Assembly (NCBI GenBank): GCA_964559835.1
Contig: CAZLJE010000031.1
Location: 1 to 56,599, forward strand
Direction: 5' to 3'
DNA length: 56,599 nt
Source: DAISJI01 sp964559835
GTDB lineage: Bacteria > Acidobacteriota > Terriglobia > Terriglobales > Acidobacteriaceae
In this document: one piece after another, positions 16,194 to 24,271 of the stretch
Numbering within the stretch: the first letter of the stretch is position 1
How the letters are laid out: each line of letters starts with the position of its first letter
The notes under the pieces: generated by a model
Databases searched by the model: none
What the model saw: the letters and a program-made list of their open reading frames with translations, nothing else
What the model was told of the DNA's origin: nothing
Position numbers and translations under genes: made by a program

Positions 16194-19100
16194 CTATTTG
16201 GGCTGAAGCGGCTTTGCCCCCCAATTCGCTAACTTCAATTTCACCGTTCGAATCTCGTAGGGTTTTGTCGGTACTCTCACCACCCCTGTGTGCGTCTCGA
16301 CAGAGAGACCCCCTTCGGGCTGCTCCATTAAGTTCACAAGCTCGGCGGACTCAATTGAAGTCGGTCCCTTCAGGTTGACGGTGGTCTGTTTGCCGGCGAA
16401 TTCGTACCAGCGGACGATAATGCCGTCGTCGTCCTCGGCTTTCTTAACGGCAGTGATCACGACGTTCGGCGCGTCGACGGAGAAGAACGAATGCTCGGCG
16501 GGGAGTTCGCCCGCGTGGGCTTCGGTCTGCATGGCGACCAGCGGGTAGTTGAGCTGATACGCCTGCTCGACGACGCCCGCTTCTTTCCATCCGCCGGCGT
16601 GCAGCAGGATGGAATAGGTGAACTCGTGATGACCTTCGTCGGCGTGCGGGTCGGGCCACGTGGGGGAACGCAGCAGCGACAGCCGCAGGACGTTGCCCTT
16701 GCAGTCGTAGCCGTACTTGGAGTCGTTGAGGAGGGCGAAGCCGTGGGTTGCGTCCGAGAGATCGGCCCACTGGCGCGCCGGGACCTCGAACATCGCGAGC
16801 TCGCGCGGGTTGTTGCGCGTCGTGGGACGCTCGATCGAGCCGAAGGGGATCTCGTAGGTTGCGTGATCGCTGTGCGCCGAGAGCGGGAACGCGACTTTGA
16901 GCAGGATGTGCTTCTCGTTCCAGTCGGCGGACATGTGCACGTCCACGCGCGCCTGCCCGGGATACATGGTGATGTCCTGAATGAACTTCGAATTCTGGAA
17001 GTGCTGGCGGACGCGTAGGACGTAGCGCAGCGGGCCGTTCTCGACGAGTTTGACCTCGTCGGCCTGCATGAGGTCGGTGCGCTGCTTTTCGAAATCGGCG
17101 TCGATGTTCCACGCGTCCCAGTCCTTCGGCTTGTCCACGAACGCCTGCAGCAGATTGCCGCAGACTCCGGGATACGGAGGGCCATCGTAGGGCGTCTTGG
17201 GCTGGACGGCCGGGCCGAGCGCTTCGGTGTTGGTGCGTTTGTCGAAGATGGAGGTCATGCAACCGGTGTGGGGATCAACTTTGATGCGGAGGAACTGGTT
17301 TTCGAGAGTCGTATCTGACGCGATGACGTGCGTCTGCTGCTTTGCAATCTGTGAAGTACGTGAGGATTTAGGGCTGATCGAATACACCGAATATCCCGTG
17401 GCCGGCGCTGATGCATGGACGAGCACTTTGACGCGGTGTGTAGCAGCGTCGATGGACACGAGCTGAGACGGAACCTCGTGCAATTGAATCGCAGTATTCG
17501 TCCCGCCACCACCCGATGGTATGATTTCCGCACTTTCAACTTGAACAGCTGAGACTCGCTGCACTGTCCTTGGCAGCTGCGCTTCAACTTCGACGACCTC
17601 CTGCCGCGACCACGAAAGAGGATTGAAAATTAAAATTGGCGCGGCGTCGATGGTGGTCGTTGTGTTTATGTGCGCCGCGATCTCTCGCAGCGCCGTGTTC
17701 TGCACTTCGCGGGCGGCGCGGCGGGCTTCGGTCAGATCGTTAGCGGCGTCGCGATAGTTCACGGCGATGCCGCTGCCGGGCATGATGTCGTGGAACTGGT
17801 CGAACAGCGTCTTCTTCCACGCCTCGGTCAGCGTCGTCTGCGGATAACCGCGCCATGTGTCGCAGCAGACATCGCGGCCCTTGATGACGTTGGACGGCTT
17901 TTCGCGATTACGGTCCGACCCGAGGGCGTGGGCAATGCTCGCAAACTTCTCCGCGTCTTCCAGCAGATGCTCGCTCTCGCGGATGCGGCGCTTGGTTTCG
18001 GCCTGCGTTGTCTGCACACCGCGGTGGTACTCGAAATACAGCTCGTCCTTCCAGGTGGGAATGTTCGAGTTTGGCAGGTTCTTCTGCATGTCGTCGAAGA
18101 AACCCTGCGCGGTACCGAACTTCACGGTCGGGAACACGATGTTCGGGTCCATGAAGCGCTTCGCCGTGTCGAGCATGGTGCGTGTGGGGCCGCCGCCGTG
18201 GTCGCCGACGCCGAACAGGTACATCATCTCGTTGGACTTCATCGCCGGCGCGTACATGGCGAGGTCGTCGGCCATCTTCGGCGGGTCAATGGAATTGGCG
18301 TAATCGTGCGGGAAGTAGGTCAGCAGGCGCGAGCCGTCGGGCGCCTCCCACCAGAAGAGCTTGTGCGGGAACTTGGTCGTGTCGTTCCAATAGATCTTCT
18401 GGGTAACGAAATAATCCATGCCGCTGCGCTTGTAGATCTGCGGCAGTTGCCAGTTGTAGCCGAACGAATCCGGATTCCAGCCGATCTTCACGTCGACGCC
18501 GAACTTGTCCTTGAAATATCGTTTCCCGATCAATACCTGGCGGGAGAGCGATTCGCCGTCCGGCAGGTTCAGGTCCGGCTCGACCCACATGCCGCCGACG
18601 ATCTCCCAGCGGCCTTCCTTGACGCGCTGCTTTATCTGTTCGAACAGCGCCGGGTATTTGTCCTCCATCCACGCGTACGCGCGCGCCGAGGACATGGTGA
18701 AGGTGAAGTCCGGGTATTCGCGCATCAGGTCGAGCGCGCTCTGGAAGGTGTCGCGCACGACCTCCACGGTCTCCGTCCACGGCCACAGCCAGGCCATGTC
18801 GATATGCGAGTTGCCGGTGGCGCGGATGTAGAAACCCTTCAGCCACGGATTGAGTTTCGCCAGCTTCGCGTGAGCCGCGCGGAGCGATGTGTCGAACGCC
18901 TGCTGGTCGCCCTTGTCGAGCGCGGTGAGGTCAATGGCCTTCACGGCCGCGTCGACCGCCTGCTCGTGCTCGGCCTTGCTCTCCGGAAAGGCGGCGATCA
19001 CCGGACGCGCCGACAAAATCTCGGCGCGCAGCAGTCCGGGATCGGGTCGGGCCGATGCAGGCGTAATGAGCAGCTGTGACCTGTACACGCGCGTGCCGAT

Positions 19101-19577
19101 GCCCGGCTGCGAACCGACGCGGATGGCGATGACGAAGCGTTGTCCCGGCTGCGCGTTGTCGGTGAGAGGAATGGGCTCCTCCTGGTCTTCGTTGCCGCGG
19201 AAGACGAGCGAGCCGTTGTTGAAGACCGACATCACGAACTGCTCGTCGCTGGTGACGCGGAAGTCCAGCTTGATGTGGGCGCCGCGCAGGTCGTAGCCCT
19301 TCAGCGTGGCGGGGATGTCGATGGTCTGGCGGAGCACCTGCGGGCCGTCGTTGTATATCTTGTTGAACGGCAGCGTGGGCCAATCGGCGTCCGTGAGCTT
19401 CACGTCTTCGGGGTGCGCGAGGTCATCGTGGTGGCGCCAGTCCTGCACAGGCATGATGGTGATCGCCTGCAGACGGTCGAGGACGGGCTTGTACGGATCG
19501 GGCGGCTGCATGGGATTTTGTGCTACGGCAAAAGAAACAAAGACGAGCAGGAGGACCACACAAACTGCGTTCCGCAT
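16194..19577 (-). CDS. Secreted glycoside hydrolase family 38 alpha-mannosidase
   Basis: The 1127-residue product has a signal peptide (MRNAVCVVLLLVFVSFAVAQ), an N-terminal beta-sandwich region, then the GH38 catalytic domain. Zinc ligands His258 and Asp260 are in GNSHIDMAWLWPW. The nucleophile Asp370 is in GWNPDSFGYNWQLP. The segment WEIVGGMWVEPDLNLPDGES is also characteristic. The C-terminal beta-domains typical of the family follow from about residue 680. It should release alpha-linked mannose from oligosaccharides in the periplasm or outside. The operon continues with the SGLT-like symporter and its small partner. The ROK kinase gene diverges from it, which fits a complete route for the released sugar. 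GGAGAG precedes the ATG. Confidence 0.9.
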   Translation of the reverse strand: MRNAVCVVLLLVFVSFAVAQNPMQPPDPYKPVLDRLQAITIMPVQDWRHHDDLAHPEDVKLTDADWPTLPFNKIYNDGPQVLRQTIDIPATLKGYDLRGAHIKLDFRVTSDEQFVMSVFNNGSLVFRGNEDQEEPIPLTDNAQPGQRFVIAIRVGSQPGIGTRVYRSQLLITPASARPDPGLLRAEILSARPVIAAFPESKAEHEQAVDAAVKAIDLTALDKGDQQAFDTSLRAAHAKLAKLNPWLKGFYIRATGNSHIDMAWLWPWTETVEVVRDTFQSALDLMREYPDFTFTMSSARAYAWMEDKYPALFEQIKQRVKEGRWEIVGGMWVEPDLNLPDGESLSRQVLIGKRYFKDKFGVDVKIGWNPDSFGYNWQLPQIYKRSGMDYFVTQKIYWNDTTKFPHKLFWWEAPDGSRLLTYFPHDYANSIDPPKMADDLAMYAPAMKSNEMMYLFGVGDHGGGPTRTMLDTAKRFMDPNIVFPTVKFGTAQGFFDDMQKNLPNSNIPTWKDELYFEYHRGVQTTQAETKRRIRESEHLLEDAEKFASIAHALGSDRNREKPSNVIKGRDVCCDTWRGYPQTTLTEAWKKTLFDQFHDIMPGSGIAVNYRDAANDLTEARRAAREVQNTALREIAAHINTTTTIDAAPILIFNPLSWSRQEVVEVEAQLPRTVQRVSAVQVESAEIIPSGGGGTNTAIQLHEVPSQLVSIDAATHRVKVLVHASAPATGYSVYSISPKSSRTSQIAKQQTHVIASDTTLENQFLRIKVDPHTGCMTSIFDKRTNTEALGPAVQPKTPYDGPPYPGVCGNLLQAFVDKPKDWDAWNIDADFEKQRTDLMQADEVKLVENGPLRYVLRVRQHFQNSKFIQDITMYPGQARVDVHMSADWNEKHILLKVAFPLSAHSDHATYEIPFGSIERPTTRNNPRELAMFEVPARQWADLSDATHGFALLNDSKYGYDCKGNVLRLSLLRSPTWPDPHADEGHHEFTYSILLHAGGWKEAGVVEQAYQLNYPLVAMQTEAHAGELPAEHSFFSVDAPNVVITAVKKAEDDDGIIVRWYEFAGKQTTVNLKGPTSIESAELVNLMEQPEGGLSVETHTGVVRVPTKPYEIRTVKLKLANWGAKPLQPK

Positions 19578-19630
19578 TAGCTCTCCGCGATTGAATTAAT
19601 GATGAGTCGAGCGGGAAAGTATAGCTGAAG

Positions 19631-19669
19631 GGGGGCCGAGGGACGCGGGGCGAGGGGCGAGGGACGCGG
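19631..19669. repeat. GC-rich short repeat between divergent genes
   Basis: GGGACGCGG and GGGGCGAG words repeat in tandem, like 1021-1065 and the aconitase array. It lies between the divergent mannosidase and ROK genes. Confidence 0.6.
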
Positions 19670-19681
19670 AATAGTGATCAG

Positions 19682-19765
19682 TTCACACGAAGGACACGAT
19701 GGTGACACGATGGGGAGCCCATTGGTGCACCGTGACAGGCGAGACGCCCTTCGACAAGCTCAGGG
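19682..19765. repeat. Mixed intergenic repeats upstream of the ROK gene
   Basis: ACACGAAGGACACGAT words (19682-19715) are followed by GGCGAGACGCCC (19738-19749), and then by a hairpin-forming element with arms GCCCT / AGGGC around TTCGACAAGCTC (19746-19766). Confidence 0.55.
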
Positions 19766-19783
19766 CAGGCTCTGTGCTACCGT

Positions 19784-20767
19784 GTGCGGGTGCGGGACGA
19801 ACTCTATCTCGGCATTGACATCGGCGGGACGAAGGTCGCTGCCGGACTGGTGAACTCGCGCGGCGAGATTCTCTTCAAGACGCGCGTGCCCATGGTCGCG
19901 AACCTGGATGCCGAAAAGGGGTTCGCTGCCGTTCGAGATGCCGCGGATGCGGTGCTGAAGGCGAATCCGGGAGTAACGCCCGGCGGCATCGGCGTGACCT
20001 CGCCCGGCCCGCTCGATCCGCGGACCGGCATCGTCCTGAATCCTCCGAACCTTCCCTGCTGGCGCAATTTCCGGCTTGGCGAATACGTGACCGACGCGTT
20101 CGGCGTGCCGGCGCGCGTCGATAACGACGCCAACGCCGCCGCGCTTGCCGAAACGCTGTGGGGCGCAGGCCGCGGGCATAGTTGCGTCTTCTACGCGACG
20201 CTCGGCACGGGCATTGGGACGGGCATCGTCATCGACGGCCGCATCTGGCACGGACGCACCGGCGCCGCGGCCGAAGGCGGACACATGACCATCGACCATC
20301 GCGGACCGACCTGTCCGTGCGGGAAACGCGGTTGCATCGAGGTCCTCGCTTCGGGACCGGCGATCGCGGCACGCGCGGAATCACGCTGCCGGGCCGCCGC
20401 ACTGGGCCGTGACTCGCGGGTGCTGGCGCTTGCAGGCGGCGATCCTCGAAAAATCACGTGCGAGACGGTCGCCGAGGCGTGGAGTTATGGAGACACGCTG
20501 GCCGAAGTCGTGCTGCGCGAGACGGCCGGACTGCTGGCGATCTGGCTTGGAAACGTAATCGACCTGCTCGAACCGGATGTGATCGTGGTGGGAGGCGGCG
20601 TCGGAGAATTGATGTCGGAATGGTTCGATTTCATGCGCGGTGTGCTGCCGAAGTGGTCGATCAACCAGCGCTGCCGCGAGATACCGCTGGTGCTGGCGAA
20701 GTACAAGGAAGATGCGGGGGTTGCGGGGGCGGCGGCGCTGTGCCTGGGCGTGGGGCATAGGGCATAG
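19784..20767 (+). CDS. ROK family sugar kinase (glucokinase-like)
   Basis: The 327-residue product has the phosphate-binding motif GIDIGGTKVAAG at the N-terminus, the catalytic aspartate in RVDNDANAAALAE near 110, the second phosphate loop ATLGTGIGTGIV near 140, and the ROK zinc motif with His and CPCGKRGC near 180. It should phosphorylate a hexose with ATP in the cytoplasm. It diverges from the mannosidase-symporter operon, so mannose or glucose is the likely substrate. GTG codons at 19784 and 19790 are both possible starts, and neither has a clear ribosome site. The last codons (GHRA) and the TAG stop are made of GGGCATA heptamers, so the original C-terminus was probably slightly different. 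Confidence 0.85.
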   Translation: MRVRDELYLGIDIGGTKVAAGLVNSRGEILFKTRVPMVANLDAEKGFAAVRDAADAVLKANPGVTPGGIGVTSPGPLDPRTGIVLNPPNLPCWRNFRLGEYVTDAFGVPARVDNDANAAALAETLWGAGRGHSCVFYATLGTGIGTGIVIDGRIWHGRTGAAAEGGHMTIDHRGPTCPCGKRGCIEVLASGPAIAARAESRCRAAALGRDSRVLALAGGDPRKITCETVAEAWSYGDTLAEVVLRETAGLLAIWLGNVIDLLEPDVIVVGGGVGELMSEWFDFMRGVLPKWSINQRCREIPLVLAKYKEDAGVAGAAALCLGVGHRA

Positions 20768-20843
20768 GGCATAAGGCGTAGGCGTAGGGGGAAGACGAAC
20801 GGCTATTGCGGCTCCGACCTACCTCCTACCACGTGCAACCTAC
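20753..20843. repeat. Inverted repeat of GGGCATA words overlapping the ROK stop
   Basis: GGGCATA occurs three times from 20753 at exact 7-bp spacing, then AGGCGTA and GGCGTAGGGG. The complementary side (CCTACCTCCTACC, CAACCTAC) lies at 20818-20843. The ROK stop codon is inside the second and third heptamers. Confidence 0.8.
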
Positions 20844-20891
20844 GTTCGTGTTACCTTCGTGTGCTCCGTGTGAACTCTTCCTGGGTGAGGA

Positions 20892-23357
20892 ATGATGAGA
20901 ACGCGTTTGCTCTGCTGTCTTCTGCTCGCCGTCACTGCTGTTGCTCAAGACACACCCCGTGCCGCTGGACCGGCGCGTGACGTTGACATCGCCACACGCA
21001 CCGCGGGGCTGAAGCGCGCCGACGGCTTCGCTCCTTATTACTGGGACGCGAAAAAGGGCACGCTGCTGTTCGAGCTTTCGCCGGCCGCGCTCGACAAGGA
21101 ATTCCTCTACTTCACCGCGCTGGGCTCGGGCGTGGGATCGCTGGACATGTTCGCCGACCGCAGCAGCACGCACGGCGCCATGGTCTGCCGCCTGGTCCGC
21201 GTCGGGCCGCGCGTGCTCGTGATCCAGGAGAACGAGCAATTCCGCGCCACCGCCGGCCCAGCCGCGTTGCAGAAGTCCGTCGAGCTGAGCTTCCCGACAT
21301 CGGTGCTCGCATCCCTTCCGATCGAGGCCGAGACCGACGGCACGGTGCTGGTGAATGGGAATCCGCTGGTCGTGCGCGATGTGTTCGACATACTCGGGCA
21401 GCTTCGCAATCCGTCGCGCGCCATTGCCGGAAATATTGTCCGCACGCAGGGTTCGACCGTCACGTGGCGGCTCGACAATGACCGCAGCGCGATCGACCTG
21501 GAGCACACGAAGAACTTCACGCAGAATACCGAGGTCGAGGCGCTGCTTACGTTCGCGTCCGACCAGGGGCAGATGGGCCTCAACACGCCCGACACGCATG
21601 CGCTCACCGTCCGCGAGCACCATTCGTTCGTCGCGCTGCCGGCGCCAGGGTTCGAGCCTCGCGAGCAGGATATCCGCGTCGGATACTTCGGTCCGAACTT
21701 CGAAGATTTTTCGCAGCCATTCAATCAGCCGCTGGAGCGGGGATTTATCGCACGCTGGCGACTGGTCAAGAAAGACCCGAAGGCGGCGGTCAGCGAGCCT
21801 GTAAAGCCGATCACGTTCTATCTTGATCCCGGGATGCCCGCGAACATCAAGGCGGCGGCGAAGCGCGGCATCCTGTGGTGGAACGATGCATTCCTGGTTG
21901 CCGGCTTTCGGAATGCCGTTCACGTCGAGGACCTCCCCGCGGATGCAGATCCGCTGGACATCCGGTACCCGGTCGTCCAGTGGACGAACCGGTCCGGCCG
22001 CGGCTGGTCGGTCGGTATGCAGCAGGGCGATCCGCGGACGGGCGAGATCATCCACTCGGTCGTGCAGCTCGATTCGCACCGCTGGCGGACGGTCAGCAAT
22101 TACTGGGACGCGCTGGCGGGCACGCCGCCGGGCCGCGAGCAGTCGGTGGACGTGTTCGGGCCGCTCGACAACGCGGATCCGAACCTCAGCGAGGAGCAGG
22201 TCATGCTCAACCGCCTGGCGCTGCTGGCGTGCCACGAGGTCGGACACGTGCTGGGGTTGGCGCACAATTTCATCGCCAGCACGTTCGGGCGCGGATCAGT
22301 CATGGATTATTACGCGCCGCGCGTGAAATTCCGTCCCGACGGCTCGCCCGACCTCAGCGATGCGTACATGCAGGGGGTCGGCTCGTACGACAAGATGGCG
22401 ATCCAGTGGGGATACTCGCAGGGGTCGCTGCCGGAGGTGGACGCAACCGGTCATGCAACGCCGGCCGAGCGCGCGCGGCTGGATGCCGTCGTGCAGAAAT
22501 GGAACAAGCAGGGCGTCATCTGGGGTCCGAACGATGATCCGCGCTGGAACGCATATGACGACGGCCCCGATCCGGTCACGTGGCTGAGGGAAACGCTTCC
22601 GGTGCGGGACAAGCTGCTGGCGCGCTACAACCCGCAGTTGCTGGCGAAGGGCGAGCCGTGGTCGGACCTGTCGTCGCGCTTCGCGCTCATTTATCTGTTC
22701 CACCGATATGCGCTGGGCGCGGCGGTGAACGTGGTCGGCAGTGCGAAAATCCCGCCGTCGGTGAAGGGCGATGGGCTCAAGCCGATCGAGATCTGGCCCG
22801 CTGCCAGCCAGCGTGAAGCGCTGGACCTATTGCTGAGCGCGCTCCAACCGCCGCACCTGAACGCGTTCCCGCAAGGGCTGTGGGAGTATCTCGCGCCGTC
22901 AGAACGCCGCGATCCGGAGCGCTTTCGCTCGTCGGCCGGATACGTGTTTGCGCAGGAAGATGGTGCGAGAGAGATATGCGCGGTGGTGGTGGGCGGACTG
23001 CTGGATCCCGAGCGTCTCCAGCGCGCAAACGTCCTGCATCAGCACGACGCGCAAGCGCCGGCCGCGAACGACATCATCGACGCGCTACTGAAGACCGCAT
23101 TCGCCGGTGGATCGTCCGATCCACTGCATAGCGTGATCACAAATGATGTCGTGGAGCGACTGATCCTGCTCGCGGCCGACGAGCGCGCCACGGCGGAAGT
23201 TCGCGACGCTGCGTATCGCGGGATCGGCGCTGCAAAGTCGTCTCTGAACCCAACCGACAACACGCGGCTGCTCCAGGAAATCGAGCAGTTCCTGCGCGAT
23301 CCGAAGAACGTTCCCAAGCTGCGTCCGAGCGGCGCGCCGCCGGGACCGCCGGTGTAA
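20892..23357 (+). CDS. Secreted zinc metalloprotease, DUF5117-type
   Basis: The 821-residue product has a signal peptide (MMRTRLLCCLLLAVTAVAQ). Its N-terminal half, from GLKRADGFAPYYWDAKKG through SFVALPAPGFEPR, fits the DUF5117 architecture. The metzincin-type motif HEVGHVLGLAHNF lies near residue 448, with three histidine zinc ligands, and the later SVMDYYAPR looks like a Met-turn. It should be an exported or periplasmic metallopeptidase of unknown substrate. GAGG at 20887-20890 precedes two adjacent ATG codons (20892 and 20895). The gene stands alone between the ROK kinase and the convergent rubrerythrin, and a heptamer inverted repeat starts at the first base after its stop. Confidence 0.85.
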   Translation: MMRTRLLCCLLLAVTAVAQDTPRAAGPARDVDIATRTAGLKRADGFAPYYWDAKKGTLLFELSPAALDKEFLYFTALGSGVGSLDMFADRSSTHGAMVCRLVRVGPRVLVIQENEQFRATAGPAALQKSVELSFPTSVLASLPIEAETDGTVLVNGNPLVVRDVFDILGQLRNPSRAIAGNIVRTQGSTVTWRLDNDRSAIDLEHTKNFTQNTEVEALLTFASDQGQMGLNTPDTHALTVREHHSFVALPAPGFEPREQDIRVGYFGPNFEDFSQPFNQPLERGFIARWRLVKKDPKAAVSEPVKPITFYLDPGMPANIKAAAKRGILWWNDAFLVAGFRNAVHVEDLPADADPLDIRYPVVQWTNRSGRGWSVGMQQGDPRTGEIIHSVVQLDSHRWRTVSNYWDALAGTPPGREQSVDVFGPLDNADPNLSEEQVMLNRLALLACHEVGHVLGLAHNFIASTFGRGSVMDYYAPRVKFRPDGSPDLSDAYMQGVGSYDKMAIQWGYSQGSLPEVDATGHATPAERARLDAVVQKWNKQGVIWGPNDDPRWNAYDDGPDPVTWLRETLPVRDKLLARYNPQLLAKGEPWSDLSSRFALIYLFHRYALGAAVNVVGSAKIPPSVKGDGLKPIEIWPAASQREALDLLLSALQPPHLNAFPQGLWEYLAPSERRDPERFRSSAGYVFAQEDGAREICAVVVGGLLDPERLQRANVLHQHDAQAPAANDIIDALLKTAFAGGSSDPLHSVITNDVVERLILLAADERATAEVRDAAYRGIGAAKSSLNPTDNTRLLQEIEQFLRDPKNVPKLRPSGAPPGPPV

Positions 23358-23415
23358 AGGGCTTAGGGCGCTAGGGCTTAGTCCCTAATGCCCAAAACCT
23401 AACGTCTAATGCCCA
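23358..23415. repeat. Inverted repeat of GGGCTTA words at a convergent junction
   Basis: The left arm (23358-23382) has GGGCTTA, GGGCGCTA, GGGCTTA. The right side (23384-23415) has CCCTAATGCCC, AACCTAAC and CTAATGCCC. It starts directly after the metalloprotease stop. Confidence 0.8.
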
Positions 23416-23458
23416 GGCTGCGGGTGGTGCAAGGTGCCTACGCAACGGCACGAGTGCC

Positions 23459-23474
23459 GCCAGGCAAGCCTGGC
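23459..23474. terminator. Short palindrome after the rubrerythrin gene
   Basis: GCCAGGC and GCCTGGC form 7-bp arms around AA, 18 nt past the rubrerythrin stop. There is no T run, so it may be a repeat rather than a true terminator. Confidence 0.35.
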
Positions 23475-23492
23475 TAGTACACGCCCCAACGC

Positions 23493-24053
23493 CTAGTCCA
23501 CGATCTCGAACTTCTCTTTCGGATTGTTGCAAACCGGGCAGCGCGCGCCGAATAGTTGCTCTGTGGTGTAGCCGCAGTCCGGGCAGACCAAATACTTCGT
23601 CTTCGGCTTCTTCGCATTGAGACCTGCGAGCGCGTCGGCATACAGCCGGGCGTGTTCGGTCTCGGCCTCGAGCGCGAAATTGAAGGTGCGGATCGCGGCC
23701 GCGTTCTTCTCCTGCTGCGCGACCCTGATGAACTCCGGATACATGACGTCGCGCTCGTAGGTTTCACCTTCGATCGCGGTCATCAGGTTCTCGCGCGTGG
23801 AGCGGATGTGCGCCCGTTCGATCTTCGCCACCGGTTCGGCACCGAGTTTGCGGATCACCGCCGCGTGATTGTGGGCGTGGACCTCCTCGGCGCGCGCGGC
23901 GGCGCGGAACAGGCTGGCGACGCCGGCAAAGCCCTCGGTGTCGGCTTTCTTCGCGAATTCGAGGTAACGCACGTGGGCGTTGCTCTCGCCGTTATAGGCG
24001 GTCTGGAGGTTCGCGAGGGTGGCGGATGTAGTCTTAACGGCAACGGTGCTCAT
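23493..24053 (-). CDS. Rubrerythrin
   Basis: The 186-residue product has a ferritin-like di-iron domain followed by a C-terminal rubredoxin-type iron site. Di-iron ligands are visible in YNGESNAHVRYLEF, ARAEEVHAHNH, EGETYERDVMYPEF and LEAETEHARLY. The rubredoxin part has CPDCG and CPVC near residues 160-180. Rubrerythrins reduce hydrogen peroxide with electrons from rubredoxin or NADH and protect against oxidative stress in the cytoplasm. GGGAGG lies 5 nt before the ATG at 24053, which fixes this start over upstream in-frame codons. It is a single-gene unit. Confidence 0.92.
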   Translation of the reverse strand: MSTVAVKTTSATLANLQTAYNGESNAHVRYLEFAKKADTEGFAGVASLFRAAARAEEVHAHNHAAVIRKLGAEPVAKIERAHIRSTRENLMTAIEGETYERDVMYPEFIRVAQQEKNAAAIRTFNFALEAETEHARLYADALAGLNAKKPKTKYLVCPDCGYTTEQLFGARCPVCNNPKEKFEIVD

Positions 24054-24271
24054 GACATCCTCCCGGTGAAAACCGTACTCGCCGAAAGCTGCGCGTGCTG
24101 TGACGTTCGTCGCGGCGAGCGGTGATAAGGGTAGGAGCGGTTTCACCAAAGAAACATCCTCCTGCGGGCGAGGGCGCCGGGGCCACAACTGCAAATAGAT
24201 CGCGCGGAGATGCCCGGCACCCAAAAGCCGATAGCCGAAAGCGGGCCGCCTCTGTTATCTTGTTCGCCCGC

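Noticed and set aside
17670..19079. Open frame of 469 codons on the plus strand
   Set aside because: It lies antisense to the GH38 mannosidase, which carries the catalytic motifs.
19746..19766. TTCGACAAGCTC hairpin as a terminator of a plus-strand gene
   Set aside because: No plus-strand gene ends just before it and there is no T run. It fits a dispersed repeat better.
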